The notes: generated from the sequence alone by a model not told the origin. DNA of 64,000 nt from Candidatus Omnitrophota bacterium (GCA_029570205.1 JAKQSI010000033.1:6323-70322); one strand, 5' to 3'. Numbered from the stretch's first letter, positions 1 through 9,681 are shown. Numbers and translations are program-made.

Positions 1-2616
1 ATTGTAAAAGCCAACCTCGAAAATAGACTCCCTGAACGGAACAGGAAAGGCAGTCTCGTGGCCCAGCACGCAATAAAGGATATCCCTTTCCCGATGGGCA
101 CGCAGTGTGAATCCCCGCAGCTTCGTCTCCAGGCGTTTCTTTGCCAGGGGTTCCACGGAATCGCCGGTCACACGTTCCAGCAGAATCAACACATCGAACC
201 GATCCGTCCGAACAACAAACCGAACATACTCATTGGCGCACTCCTTCCGGAACGCCAATCCCGCTGTGGCTTCTGTCCGGGTCTGTTCCAGGAAAATATC
301 GCAAGCGGCGGTGAATTCCTTTGCCTCGCAGGGAATCCACAGGAACGAATCGGCCTCTGTCTGAGTGGGAACCGCAAGCCCGCCTTTCACCTCCCACGGG
401 GAAGAGGGGACATACTTCGGGCCGATCTCCGGTTTCTCCACCGGACTGTCCTTTCGGTTGAATGTATCCCGCACAACCGGTGAGACTTCTTCAACCGGAT
501 AAGGCCCCTGCGGCGATTTCTTACATAAGGCGAGGTTGAAAAGCAATCTCTTGAATATGGAAAAATGCAGAGCCGTTTTCGCGTTCGGATTCCGCCCGCA
601 TTTGAGATACCCGGCATCGGAACATTGTTTCAGAAGGGCATCGAAATTGCCTGATTCATCGAACCCGGTCAGCGTCGCCAGGATCGGCAGCGCCGTTCCC
701 CACTCTGCCCGTTTGTCGGGATTCTCTCGGAGAATCTTTGTGATCGGATCGAATCGCCCCCTCTTGGCCGGATTCTCCGCGTACTTCAGGAAAAAATTCT
801 CCAGGCATTCCAGCATTTCCGCATTGGAGAATGCCGCCTCAGAAATATAAATCCCCTGTGCATTCTGCAGCGGTACTCCCCGCGCGCCGAGCATCTGGTC
901 GATGACATGGTTCTCGGTCCCCGGCATGGCGTCGTCGAAAAACACAATGGAGCGCCCCGACTCAATCAGACCGCGCAACTGGACTTTCTCGACATCCACT
1001 TCGTGAGGTGATACCCCATCTCTTAATGCAGTATACGCGGCCATGGCACACCCCGCCCCGATCTGAAACCTCCCCGGCTCCATGCGTGGAAATGCCGAAT
1101 AGGCTTGGTGAGTGTACGCACCCGCCGAGGCCACCAGTAATCCTGTCGCTTCACTTGGTCGGGGGATGCAGACATCGAAGGGAATGCAACACACTCCGAA
1201 TCCCTGTTTCAAGAACCGGGGGATCTGCATTCCTTCCGGTCCCGATCCCTCCACAAATCGGTTTGTCACACCATGGATGTCGATATTCATGGCATTGAAA
1301 TAAAAGCTGCGGGGATGCCAGTAGGTTTTCCGGCAGTAGGCATCTGTTCCCTGGTTCTCCATGAATTTCCCGCCGAACACGCGGTCATTCACCATGCGTC
1401 TTCCCTCGCGCATGTACAACAGGGACGGCAACGGCATATCGCCCATCCGTGTGGAGGTCCCAAAATCGGCAAGTGTATATTTCGCTGGAAATCCTTCATG
1501 GAATGTCTTGGTGGACAGCCCCCATTCCGTTCTGCCGAGAACATGCTGACCGTAATACAGCGCTCCCAGGGTCCGCGCGATATGTTTCCGTTCGTTTTCC
1601 TCGCGGTCGGCGATATTCATGGATTCGAGCACATGCTTGCCGTTGGGCATTCTCCAGCCCTCAATGTACGAATACCATTGATCGGAGCTGAACCGGTAAT
1701 GATTGTCGGCCAGTGGAACGCCGCCGACTCCGCGCATCCATTGGTAGGCTCCGGGATCGTATCCGGCAGGCGGAAGAGTCAGCAGCCAGGGATTATCGGG
1801 AGATCGTTCGCCGAGTTTCTCGATGGTCAGAATGGCGCTCCAGGCCATGGTGCGGGCGACCTCATCCGCCTGGAATGTCGATTGCGGTAAAGGTTCGCCG
1901 CCTGCATGACTCCCGTGTGAGGCCGATACGTAGATTTCCCCCGCTGAGTATTCCAGGTTGCGGGTCGGATCGTCGGAGGCGACCTTGCCCTCCCGCTTCA
2001 GTGTCATCGAAACACCCGCCAGATACGCCGTGTCGCCCTCGATTTCCGCGTCGATTGTAATCTTCGGGTGAATCGTGATCGTCCGGTCGATTTCTTTGCG
2101 ATGTCGGAAAACGACAGCGGTGATTTGCTGCTCCTGTTTCCGAACGGCATCGACATAATAGTCCGCAATGATCGTGACATTGGGAAGTTTTTCAAGTTCG
2201 CTTTTGATATATCGAAACACGGTGTGCGGTGGGGCGACATATTTGGTCTCTTCAATCTGCAATCCGGTGGCAACCCGGCCCAGCACGTCCATTTCCATGG
2301 AGAAACCGCCGACGTAACGGATGAGAATGTCGCTATCGGGATTGAGACCGTTGCTTTCCAGTCCGCCCAGGTCGCGGGGAGCGCGCATGACCAGGATCGT
2401 GTCGATTCCCAATCGTCCGGCGGTCAACGCCGCAGCAGTTCCCGCCGAGCTCCCGCCGACAACCAGCAGATCGCAATGATAGATTTGCTGGTTGGCCGGG
2501 TATGGATTGGGAGCGGAGCGAAACGCCTGCGCCGATGCTTTCGATTTGCGAGATAGTCCCACTCCGGCGATGCCCAATCCGGCAACTGCGGAACGAAGAA
2601 AGTGGCGTCGGTGCAT
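1..2616 (-). CDS. FAD-dependent oxidoreductase with twin-arginine-like leader, C-terminal end beyond the window
   Basis: The reading frame is open from the ATG at 2616 to the left edge (872 codons, no stop), so the protein is truncated here. The N-terminus MHRRHFLRSAVAGLGIAGVG is a Tat-type leader. It is followed at about residues 50-65 by LLVVGGSSAGTAAAL, the dinucleotide-binding loop of the FAD_oxidored (PF12831) family. The segment RDLGGLESNGLNPDSD at about 78-93 is the usual second flavin motif of this family. The last roughly 150 visible residues (EFTAACDIFLEQTRTEATAGL and onward) look like a LamG/DUF1080-type beta-sandwich, suggesting a carbohydrate-directed enzyme. The substrate is unknown. 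Nearest upstream DNA is the inverted-repeat element at 2668-2773. Family is confident; exported location is inferred from the leader. Confidence 0.85.
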   Translation of the reverse strand, partial: MHRRHFLRSAVAGLGIAGVGLSRKSKASAQAFRSAPNPYPANQQIYHCDLLVVGGSSAGTAAALTAGRLGIDTILVMRAPRDLGGLESNGLNPDSDILIRYVGGFSMEMDVLGRVATGLQIEETKYVAPPHTVFRYIKSELEKLPNVTIIADYYVDAVRKQEQQITAVVFRHRKEIDRTITIHPKITIDAEIEGDTAYLAGVSMTLKREGKVASDDPTRNLEYSAGEIYVSASHGSHAGGEPLPQSTFQADEVARTMAWSAILTIEKLGERSPDNPWLLTLPPAGYDPGAYQWMRGVGGVPLADNHYRFSSDQWYSYIEGWRMPNGKHVLESMNIADREENERKHIARTLGALYYGQHVLGRTEWGLSTKTFHEGFPAKYTLADFGTSTRMGDMPLPSLLYMREGRRMVNDRVFGGKFMENQGTDAYCRKTYWHPRSFYFNAMNIDIHGVTNRFVEGSGPEGMQIPRFLKQGFGVCCIPFDVCIPRPSEATGLLVASAGAYTHQAYSAFPRMEPGRFQIGAGCAMAAYTALRDGVSPHEVDVEKVQLRGLIESGRSIVFFDDAMPGTENHVIDQMLGARGVPLQNAQGIYISEAAFSNAEMLECLENFFLKYAENPAKRGRFDPITKILRENPDKRAEWGTALPILATLTGFDESGNFDALLKQCSDAGYLKCGRNPNAKTALHFSIFKRLLFNLALCKKSPQGPYPVEEVSPVVRDTFNRKDSPVEKPEIGPKYVPSSPWEVKGGLAVPTQTEADSFLWIPCEAKEFTAACDIFLEQTRTEATAGLAFRKECANEYVRFVVRTDRFDVLILLERVTGDSVEPLAKKRLETKLRGFTLRAHRERDILYCVLGHETAFPVPFRESIFEVGFYN

Positions 2617-2667
2617 GGCGGACCTCTTATGGTAGTGTCTTGTAACTGAATTACCTTTGCAGAGTCA

Positions 2668-2773
2668 CGTCATCGCGAGGAGCGGCCCGGAGTCTGCGAA
2701 GGGCCGCGACGTGGCGATCTCAGGCTTACGTTCGATCCAACGGCGAGATTGCCAGGCTTCGCTCGCAATGACG
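2668..2773. repeat. C-type dispersed repeat bounded by imperfect inverted ends
   Basis: The left end CGTCATCGCGAGGAGCG and the right end CGCTCGCAATGACG are near-perfect inverted repeats of each other (CGTCATTGCGAGCG when the right end is reversed). Inside lies a core with CCCGGAGTCTGCGAAGGGC that recurs at about 19583-19620 and, reversed, at about 52737-52785. There is no coding capacity. The size (about 106 bp) and inverted ends fit a small non-autonomous element or a MITE-like repeat. Confidence 0.7.
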
Positions 2774-2809
2774 ATGTGGTAAAGACTATTCGGTTACACA
2801 ACAATAGGT

Positions 2810-3079
2810 TTAGATCAGCCTTTTTCCTTCCCTTTCAATGAGATGTGTGAAGCGACTTGGAGGAGACAGCGGGATCAAATCCAGCGGCACACGGATTTCA
2901 TCTTCGATTCGGCCACCAAGTTCATAGAATCGCCATCCGTCAACGCCGTCACATGCCAGATCCAAATCCTCGGCGGAATCCGGAGAGTGCAATGCACTGC
3001 CAAACAAGATCAGACGTTTCGCGCCGAATTGTCTGGCTATGGCAGCCGCTTTTTCAATCTGTTGCTCCGATATGGCCAT
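2810..3079 (-). CDS. Minimal nucleotidyltransferase (MNT/MntA-like), no HEPN partner
   Basis: An 89-residue protein with the nucleotidyltransferase signature at about residues 26-41 (LFGSALHSPDSAEDLDLACD): the GS pair, the DLD metal-binding aspartates, and a later acidic strand PLDLIPL at about residue 66. MNT proteins of this size usually act as antitoxins that AMPylate a HEPN RNase, or belong to antibiotic-type nucleotidyltransferases. The start at 3079 has AGGAG about 8 bases upstream on the minus strand. Neither neighbour is a HEPN protein: upstream is a membrane transferase and downstream only a repeat element. Function as half of a toxin-antitoxin pair is therefore uncertain. Confidence 0.75.
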   Translation of the reverse strand: MAISEQQIEKAAAIARQFGAKRLILFGSALHSPDSAEDLDLACDGVDGWRFYELGGRIEDEIRVPLDLIPLSPPSRFTHLIEREGKRLI

Positions 3080-3163
3080 GGCAATGTCTCCTATCCTCTT
3101 CTTATCACAGTATACCGCACATCTCTGGATTCGGCCTCGCCAGGAAAGTCCGTTGACACCGAT

Positions 3164-4702
3164 TCAGTCCATTATCCGGTAGATCGCGCCGTCTTGACAT
3201 TGTCGGATTGTCTCCAACACAAAGATATCCCGAATCTCATCCAGATTGTAGATGTAGTCTTTACGACCGGCATTGAACCACACGAGATAATTGGATCCGT
3301 CTGTAGACATCTTCGCCTTGAATTCTTCTATCGTCTCCGCGCGAAACGGACTCATGACGGCAGACTGATCGGCGAATATATACAGAACATCCGCCGCGTT
3401 GCTGAATATCTTTCCTTCGATCGGTTCTTGCCGGATCACCCGGAGCAATTCCGACTCTCTCCATGTCTTGTGGCTGTATCCCCCGGCACCGTATGTGCAA
3501 TGATAAATCGCTTTGTCATGGACCCGATAGGCCGTGTACCCTATCCAATACAACGATAATGATACAAGGAGAATCGAAATAATGGTTCTTCGGCCCCGGT
3601 TCCGATAATAATTGAACAGATCATCTACCGACTTGATAAACAGAAAGACCACAAACGGATATATCGGGGACAGGATACGATCGGCTATCCGATCAAAACA
3701 GACCATTGTGGCAAGGGCGACTACCGCAACAATATAAACACAGGTGAACAGGACGATGACAGGAACCTGCACATCGCGAACAGGCGATTCTCTGTCTTTC
3801 CATATAGAGCGCAAGACATGGAACCCGGCGGCTCCCCCGAACAGCATCAGAAGGATTTTCCTGACCCAGGAAGGAATCTCAACAGGAAAAAACCAGATAC
3901 TGATAACATTCAACATGTCATTGAGGTTCTGATAGCAGGTGTACTGCGAGGAGATGCGAAATCCCGTTAAAGTGGATGTGAGTATATAATTCCGGGCCAG
4001 ATACAGACCTAGTGGGAAACAAGAGACGACAAAAAAACCGGCGGACAGCGCCATTCTCTTTCGGAGAGATGAATTCGGCCAGTACGCAATGATGATCGCC
4101 GAAATCGCGAATGCCAGCATGACACCGATGTATCGCTGCAAGCAGGTTAGAGCGGTCAACAGGGATACTGCAAGCAGGAGCCACATACTCCGGCGACGGA
4201 AACAGGAGGGAATCAAAAGAATCGTAAGCAAGACCAGGACAATAAACAAAGACTCGCTCAGCAGCCATATCGAGGCGGAAAGCAGCGGAATCGCCCCACT
4301 CGAAACAAAAAGCGCGAGCAGAAGAAGCCATCGGGACCGACAGTGGCGGCGAATGATCTCCCCGCTGCAAAACAGAATGACCGCAAGAAGGAGCGCGTGC
4401 AGGACTCTAACTCCCGGCAGCAGGGGGATTGACGCAAGACTCAGAAGAGCCAATACGCCCGCATAAAGCGGAGGCCACAGCACAAGTGGAGAGCCGGTAT
4501 GGCAAAGAAGACCTTTCCCTTCGGCCAGGTTCCTGGCCGCAGAAATGTAATAGATTGAATCAGGATATAATCCTATGCCGTATTTGGACGTATAGAGCCA
4601 CACGAGAGCGGCTCCCACCGCGCCGAAAAGGAGATAGAACCACCATTCGATGGGGAACTCAAAGGCTCGATTTCGATCTCCTGTTTGTTCTTGCTTCTTC
4701 AT
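3164..4702 (-). CDS. PMT/ArnT-like GT-C membrane glycosyltransferase, copy 1
   Basis: 512 residues, with about 10-12 hydrophobic segments. The N-terminal region has the GT-C hallmarks: an acidic pair in the first outer loop (YPDSIYYISAARNLAEGKGL, about residues 47-66) and the downstream PPLYAGVLAL after the second segment. Such enzymes transfer a sugar from a polyprenyl-phosphate donor to a lipid or protein on the outer side of the inner membrane. The C-terminal soluble part ends in FVLETIRQCQDGAIYRIMD. It is a tandem paralogue of the gene at 4939-6481, with very similar N- and C-termini (LEL/LETIR.CQDGAIYRI). It sits among sugar-activation genes (GHMP kinase, CMP-sugar synthetase). Acceptor and donor are unknown. 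Confidence 0.85.
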   Translation of the reverse strand: MKKQEQTGDRNRAFEFPIEWWFYLLFGAVGAALVWLYTSKYGIGLYPDSIYYISAARNLAEGKGLLCHTGSPLVLWPPLYAGVLALLSLASIPLLPGVRVLHALLLAVILFCSGEIIRRHCRSRWLLLLALFVSSGAIPLLSASIWLLSESLFIVLVLLTILLIPSCFRRRSMWLLLAVSLLTALTCLQRYIGVMLAFAISAIIIAYWPNSSLRKRMALSAGFFVVSCFPLGLYLARNYILTSTLTGFRISSQYTCYQNLNDMLNVISIWFFPVEIPSWVRKILLMLFGGAAGFHVLRSIWKDRESPVRDVQVPVIVLFTCVYIVAVVALATMVCFDRIADRILSPIYPFVVFLFIKSVDDLFNYYRNRGRRTIISILLVSLSLYWIGYTAYRVHDKAIYHCTYGAGGYSHKTWRESELLRVIRQEPIEGKIFSNAADVLYIFADQSAVMSPFRAETIEEFKAKMSTDGSNYLVWFNAGRKDYIYNLDEIRDIFVLETIRQCQDGAIYRIMD

Positions 4703-4938
4703 GACAGTGTCCCTTTGATCGGTTGCTCCTCAGCAAAATGTCTCAAGACTCGATTGGCATAATCCAAATCTCCAATTCAAGAAGAAGCGAATCTTGTATG
4801 CCGCATATCCTTCGGACCGATCCGGGCAGGAGATTCTGCGTATATCGGACGGTTGTGCCGTCGGGCGTGGCCGGTTGCCGTGTGGATAGGACATGCAAAT
4901 AGACCTCAAGGAACGTTGCGGCGCCAATCGCAGGCGAT

Positions 4939-6481
4939 TCAGTCCCTGATCCGGTAGATCGCGCCATCTTGACATTCCCGGATCAACTCCAAGGCAAAAA
5001 TGCTTTGGATTTCATCCAAATTGTAGATGTAGTCTTTGCGACAGGCATCAAACCACACCAGGTAATTGGGTCCGTCTTTTGATAGTTTTTCTCTGAATTC
5101 CTCTATCGTTTCCGCACGGAATGGTCCCATGGTCGCCGGGCGATCGGTAAAAATGTACATAATATCCGCTGCATTACTGAATATCTTGCCTTGGATCGGC
5201 TCGCGTTGAATAACCCGAATCATATCCGATTCTTTCCACCTCTCGATGTTGTATTCCCCTGTGCCGCATTTGCGATGATGAACAACTTTCCCATGAATAT
5301 GGGGGATCATGTACCCCATCCAACAGAACGATAATGCCACAAGGAAGATGGAAACCACCGTCTTTTGGAGTCGGACGTGAGAGTAATGACCGAGCAGGTC
5401 GTCCGCCGACTTGACGAACAGGAACACCACAAATACGTAGATAGGCAACAAGAAACGGTTGGCTATGCGCTGGAAAGCAACCGTCGTGGAAAGGGCAACC
5501 AGCGTCAGAATGTAAATCCAGGTGAACAGTGCCATGACCGGAACCTGCACGTCTCGCGTGGGTGATCTTCGGCCTTGCCATATCTTGTAAAGGATGTGGA
5601 TTCCGGCGGCTCCCCCGAACAGCAACAGAAGGACTTCCCGAATCCATAAAGGAATCTCAACAGGTATAAACCAGATGCTGATTCCATCCAACAGGTAGTG
5701 GATGTTATCATAGAGTGTATTCGGTGATGAACCCCGATATCCGGTCAGGGTGGATGTAAGCATGTAATTTCGAATCAGATACAATACCAATGGGAAACAA
5801 GAAACGATGAGGAAACCGACCGAGAGCACGACTCTCTTTCGCCGGGATGATTCCGGCCAATACGCGAGAATGATCGCCGAAATAGTGAGAGCCAGTGTCA
5901 CACCTATATAGCGCTGCAAACAGAACAGAGCCGTCAAGAGGGATACCGCGAGCAATCGCCGGATGCTTTGTCGGCGAAAGCACGAGGGAATCAAAAGAAC
6001 CGTGAGCAACAGCAAAACAATAAAGAGAGGTTCGCTCCACATACATATCGAAATGGAGACCAGCGAATACGATACGCTCAGCATAAAAATCGCGAACAAG
6101 ACAAGCCATCGGGACCGGCAATGACGGCGGAATATCTCCCCGCTGCAGAAAAGAATCACCGCGAAAAGGATTGCGTGGATGACCCGGGCTCCCGATGGAA
6201 TGGGGATCGATGCGAGACTCAGAAGAGCCAGCAGGCACGCATAGAGCGGGGGCCATGAAACCTGCGGTATCCCGTCATACTCGACAAGACCGTTCCCATC
6301 GGCGAGGTTATTTGCTGCGGAAATGTAATGGATGGAATCCGCGGTCAATCCGATGCCGTATTTGGATGTGGAGAGCCACATTATGGTGATTCCCACCATG
6401 CCAAAGAGGAGAAAAAAAATACCACTCTATCGGGATAGCGAATATTCGCTTCCCATCTTCTGTTTTGTCTTGTTCCTTCAT
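4939..6481 (-). CDS. PMT/ArnT-like GT-C membrane glycosyltransferase, copy 2, frameshifted near the start
   Basis: From 6399 downwards the frame encodes 486 residues closely parallel to copy 1 (STSKYGIGLTADSIHYISAA). The expected first 22-23 residues (MKEQDKTEDGKRIFAIPIEW then YFF) lie upstream in another frame, beginning at the ATG at 6481. The break is a homopolymer, eight A at 6412-6419 (T on the coding strand). Removing one base gives IEWYFFLLFGMVGITIMW, which matches IEWWFYLLFGAVGAALVW of copy 1 perfectly in register. This is therefore either a one-base assembly or sequencing error, a real pseudogene, or slippage. Apart from this the gene is complete, with the acidic pair in the first loop. 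Donor and acceptor are unknown. Confidence 0.85.
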
Positions 6482-6521
6482 GGCTGCACCCCTTCGATTC
6501 GATTCTTTGCCACAGAGTTTC

Positions 6522-7589
6522 TCAATACCCAATCGGCGTGGTCCAGGTTTCCACGCCGAGGCGGTCGAATCCGAATTCAAGTATCCGTGCCCCGTTCTCT
6601 TCCAGTGCGCGGCGGACCCGATGCTCGGTCTCCGGGCGGCAGGCAAACAGCAGGCAGCCGCCGCCACCGGCTCCACAGGCTTTCCCACCGGTCGCGCCTT
6701 CCGCTTGTGCCACCGTGAACAGGCGTTCGATTTCCTCCGTCGTGATGCTTGGATGCAAGGCTTTCTGAAGCGCCCAGTTCTCCGATAACAGACCGCCGAA
6801 TTGGACAATGTCGCCCTGCAAGAGTGCATCTTTCATCTCATAAGCCGTCTTCTTCAGACCCCGAATCGCCGCCACCGTGTCGGGATTCCCATCGACAAAT
6901 CGCTGCAGCACAGAGGCATGGACATCCCCGGACAGGCGCGATTTGCCGGTATAACAGAGCACCAGGCTCCGTTCAAGCTCCAGAAAGATACTCGCGGGCA
7001 GGTTCAGTACCGATGACCGCACCGCCTCGCCTTGGAACTCCAGGAACTGGATAGACCCCAGCGCGCTGGAATACTGGTCCTGTTTGCCTCCCCGAATCCC
7101 CAACTCCTCCCGCTCAATCCGGCTGGCCTCTTCCGCGATCTGGTATTTCAAAATATGTTTGCCGGTATATCGAAACAGCGCCGCCAGCAAACAAACCCCC
7201 ATGGCGGCGGATGTTCCCAGGCCGCTGCCCGGTGGCGCTTGCGATTGCGTGATGATCGAGAGTCCACCTTTTACAGCGGCATCTTTCAGCGCCGCTTTCA
7301 CCAGATCGATATTCCCGTCGTATTCCAGCTCGCGGATGCTTTTTGCCTCCACATAGCGGTCAAAATCACTGGAATAGATCCGAACTCCTTCCTCCGGCAG
7401 TTCCCCGCGTGAACAGAGACTGACGCCCAGGTCCGCAATCCCCGGCAGCACAGTCACATACGAATAAATCGTGATCGCCGCATTGACCACGAATCCCGGT
7501 TCATCCATGCAGAACTCCGCCACATCCGTCCATCCCCCGGCGAAATCGATGCGCACCGGGGCACGTGCCCGAACCGCTTCTTTGGCCAT
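6522..7589 (-). CDS. GHMP-family sugar kinase (heptose-7-phosphate kinase / fucokinase type)
   Basis: 355 residues from the ATG at 7589, which has GGAG about 8 bases upstream; an earlier in-frame start at 7655 lacks family similarity. The N-terminus RARAPVRIDFAGGWTDVAE is the substrate loop shared by D-glycero-D-manno-heptose 7-phosphate kinase (HddA) and L-fucose kinase domains. The ATP-binding GHMP loop PPGSGLGTSAAMG is at about residue 118-130, and the C-terminal motif GATGGKACGAGGGGCLLF is at about 300-317. It phosphorylates the anomeric or nearby hydroxyl of a sugar before nucleotide activation. Adjacent GT-C, GT2 and CMP-sugar genes support a role in envelope glycan precursor supply. 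The exact sugar cannot be read from sequence. Confidence 0.88.
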   Translation of the reverse strand: MAKEAVRARAPVRIDFAGGWTDVAEFCMDEPGFVVNAAITIYSYVTVLPGIADLGVSLCSRGELPEEGVRIYSSDFDRYVEAKSIRELEYDGNIDLVKAALKDAAVKGGLSIITQSQAPPGSGLGTSAAMGVCLLAALFRYTGKHILKYQIAEEASRIEREELGIRGGKQDQYSSALGSIQFLEFQGEAVRSSVLNLPASIFLELERSLVLCYTGKSRLSGDVHASVLQRFVDGNPDTVAAIRGLKKTAYEMKDALLQGDIVQFGGLLSENWALQKALHPSITTEEIERLFTVAQAEGATGGKACGAGGGGCLLFACRPETEHRVRRALEENGARILEFGFDRLGVETWTTPIGY

Positions 7590-7687
7590 GAATCGAGTCT
7601 CCTTCTCTTCGCATTGATCTTGCGATTTTGATCCGATAAAAGGAAGATAAACCAAAGTCCATCCTATTTCAACGAGCGGGGAACACC

Positions 7688-8155
7688 ATGCTGGGTGAAG
7701 CCATCGACAAACTGATTGAAGCCAACCTGGTTCTGTGGCATCAGGAAGACCGCCGGAGAGACCGCAACCTGGCGGATTCCGAGCGCCTTGCAGCGGCCGA
7801 TGAGATTACGGTCTGGAACCGGAAACGCAACCAGGCCATTGATGAAATCAATTGCCTGATTGCAGACCGCTTCTCCGGCGCAACCCCAAAGTTGACGGGG
7901 ACAGGCGCCGCCCTGCTGACCGGCTCCATCGGCGATCTGATCGACCGACTGGCCATCGCGAAAATCCGCCGGTTTCATCTGGAGGAATCCGGCGAGACCG
8001 ACCGCCTGGCGTCTGTATCGGCGGAGATTGAGGATTTGATTTGTCAAATTAACGAGGCGTTTGCGCTGGCCTCCTCTCCTTCGGAAAAAGACCGGCAGCG
8101 CCTTTTCGGTTTCGGCAAGAACAAGGTTTACAGGAACGACGAGACCTATCGATAA
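7688..8155 (+). CDS. DUF4254 family protein
   Basis: 155 residues, mostly helical and charged. The stretch EANLVLWHQEDRRRD at about residues 11-25 followed by TVWNRKRNQAIDEIN at about 41-55 matches the pattern of DUF4254 (LWHxED...K..ID..NxxRN...D). DUF4254 proteins are often found beside lipopolysaccharide or glycosyltransferase genes, and this one is directly upstream of a GT2 gene, consistent with an envelope role. No biochemical function is known to me. The opposite strand is also open here but has no recognisable protein features. Confidence 0.75.
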   Translation: MLGEAIDKLIEANLVLWHQEDRRRDRNLADSERLAAADEITVWNRKRNQAIDEINCLIADRFSGATPKLTGTGAALLTGSIGDLIDRLAIAKIRRFHLEESGETDRLASVSAEIEDLICQINEAFALASSPSEKDRQRLFGFGKNKVYRNDETYR

Positions 8156-8209
8156 TGCCTGTCTCATTGGTCGATTCGTCAGGTGAAATGGAAACATGGG
8201 TCTGAAACG

Positions 8210-8914
8210 ATGGGTCAACCGAAACTTTCCCTCATCATCCCGATTTACAACGAAGCGGATCTATTGCCGGAGGTTCTTCGGCGTGTCCGTGCCATGCCGT
8301 GGCCTAATAAGGAGCTGGTCCTGGTGGATGATTGTTCCGAGGACGGGACACAGGAGATTCTCGAGCAGGAAAAAGGACAGCCGAATACCATTGTTCTGCG
8401 TCACGACCGCAATCAGGGCAAGGGGGCAGCCATCCGCACCGGCTTGCAACATTTCACCGGCGACATTGCCATTATTCAGGATGCCGATCTCGAGTACGAC
8501 CCGGCGGAAATTCCCCTGGTCATCGCGCCGATTGTCCGAGGGGACAGTGATGTGGCTTATGGTTCCCGGTTTCTCGGTGAGGTAAAACGGATGCGTTTGC
8601 CGAACCGGGTGGCGAATTGGATTCTGGCCCGGCTGGTGACCCTTCTGTATGGGCAGCGGATTACCGATGAGGCCACCGCATACAAGGCATTTCGACGTGA
8701 GGTGATTCAGTCGATCCCGTTGGAATGTCAACGGTTTGAGTTCTGCCCGGAAGTGACCGCCAAGGTACTCAAACGAGGCTATCGCATCATTGAGATCCCC
8801 GTGACATTTACCGCTCGTACGTTCGAGGAGGGGAAAAAAATCGGCTGGCGTGATTTTATCACGGCGGTCTGGGTGTTGTTGAAAGTCCGATTTCAGCGGG
8901 AAACCGCATGTTGA
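8210..8914 (+). CDS. GT2-family glycosyltransferase (dolichyl/polyprenyl-phosphate sugar transferase type)
   Basis: 234 residues from ATG 8210 (a GTG at 8183 in the same frame would add nine residues before the conserved strand). KLSLIIPIYNEADLL opens a GT-A fold. VDDCSEDGTQEIL gives the first nucleotide-binding aspartates and IIQDADLEYDPAEIP gives the DxD motif. This subfamily transfers a sugar from a nucleotide donor to polyprenyl phosphate on the cytoplasmic face, supplying donors for GT-C enzymes such as those at 3164-6481. There is no C-terminal membrane segment, so it should be peripheral or soluble. The link to the GT-C genes is inference. Confidence 0.88.
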   Translation: MGQPKLSLIIPIYNEADLLPEVLRRVRAMPWPNKELVLVDDCSEDGTQEILEQEKGQPNTIVLRHDRNQGKGAAIRTGLQHFTGDIAIIQDADLEYDPAEIPLVIAPIVRGDSDVAYGSRFLGEVKRMRLPNRVANWILARLVTLLYGQRITDEATAYKAFRREVIQSIPLECQRFEFCPEVTAKVLKRGYRIIEIPVTFTARTFEEGKKIGWRDFITAVWVLLKVRFQRETAC

Positions 8915-8967
8915 TGCGGATATGGCACAGGCAAACACGAACGAATACCGATAGACACCAGGAAATC

Positions 8968-9681
8968 CTACCTGTCTTTCCCGTGTTTTTCCTGTAAGAG
9001 CATTTCCGCCTTCTTGAAATCCAGATAATCGTTGATATCTACCGAGCTGACACTGTCCATCACGTAGGCCACACAGTTGTCGAAATCGCAGACCGGCGCG
9101 ACGGGGGAGATATTCCGGTAATACTCCCGTTTGGAGATGTACAGCGCGCCGTTGATCCGATAATAATAGGGAACCTCCTGGCGGCGCAGAGGGCGATCCT
9201 GAATATACATGAACGGCCGGATTTTTTTGTCTTCTTTCAATTCGAACATGTAATATGGGTGTTCGTATACCTCGGTCATGCCCATTACGGAGGTGGCCCC
9301 GCTGGACTCGAATAATTCCAGGGCCTCGTTGATATGTTTCGCGGTGCGGAACGGGGAAGTCGGTTGGAGATACACGACCGCATCGGGGAAAAATCCCTCA
9401 TGCTCTTCCATGAAATGAAGCGCATGGAGCAAAACCAGCAATGAGGCAACCGTATCGGTGGCGAATTCGGGAGGGCGCTTGAACGGGACTTCCGCTCCCC
9501 ACTTGCGCCCGATCTCGGCGATTTCGTCGTCATCGGTTGTCAGGATCACCCGGTCGATCCGGCTTTCCTTCGCGGCCTCGATGGTGTGCACAATCAATGG
9601 TTTGCCACCGAGTTCGCGGACATTTTTTCTCGGTAAACCTTTCGAACCGCCACGGGCCGGTATAATTCCCAGTGTCTTCAT
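8968..9681 (-). CDS. CMP-sugar synthetase (acylneuraminate/KDO-type cytidylyltransferase)
   Basis: 237 residues. The N-terminus MKTLGIIPARGGSKGLPRKN is the canonical CTP-binding P-loop-like signature of NeuA-type cytidylyltransferases. LQPTSPFRTAKHI at about residues 103-115 and YYRINGALYISKREYY at about 170-185 are further family motifs. It activates a nonulosonic acid or related sugar as the CMP derivative. It is NeuA-like rather than KdsB-like in its P-loop (ARGGSKGLPRKN). No sialic or pseudaminic acid synthase is in the window, so the sugar is open. Confidence 0.88.
   Translation of the reverse strand: MKTLGIIPARGGSKGLPRKNVRELGGKPLIVHTIEAAKESRIDRVILTTDDDEIAEIGRKWGAEVPFKRPPEFATDTVASLLVLLHALHFMEEHEGFFPDAVVYLQPTSPFRTAKHINEALELFESSGATSVMGMTEVYEHPYYMFELKEDKKIRPFMYIQDRPLRRQEVPYYYRINGALYISKREYYRNISPVAPVCDFDNCVAYVMDSVSSVDINDYLDFKKAEMLLQEKHGKDR

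Noticed and set aside
4703-4938. Possible third paralogue remnant between the two GT-C genes
   Set aside because: A short minus-strand frame ends in WIMPIES, faintly like the GHMP kinase end WTTPIGY, but nothing else aligns.
7664-8218. 184-codon minus-strand frame opposite the DUF4254 gene
   Set aside because: The DUF4254 pattern is on the plus strand and fits the neighbouring GT2 gene.
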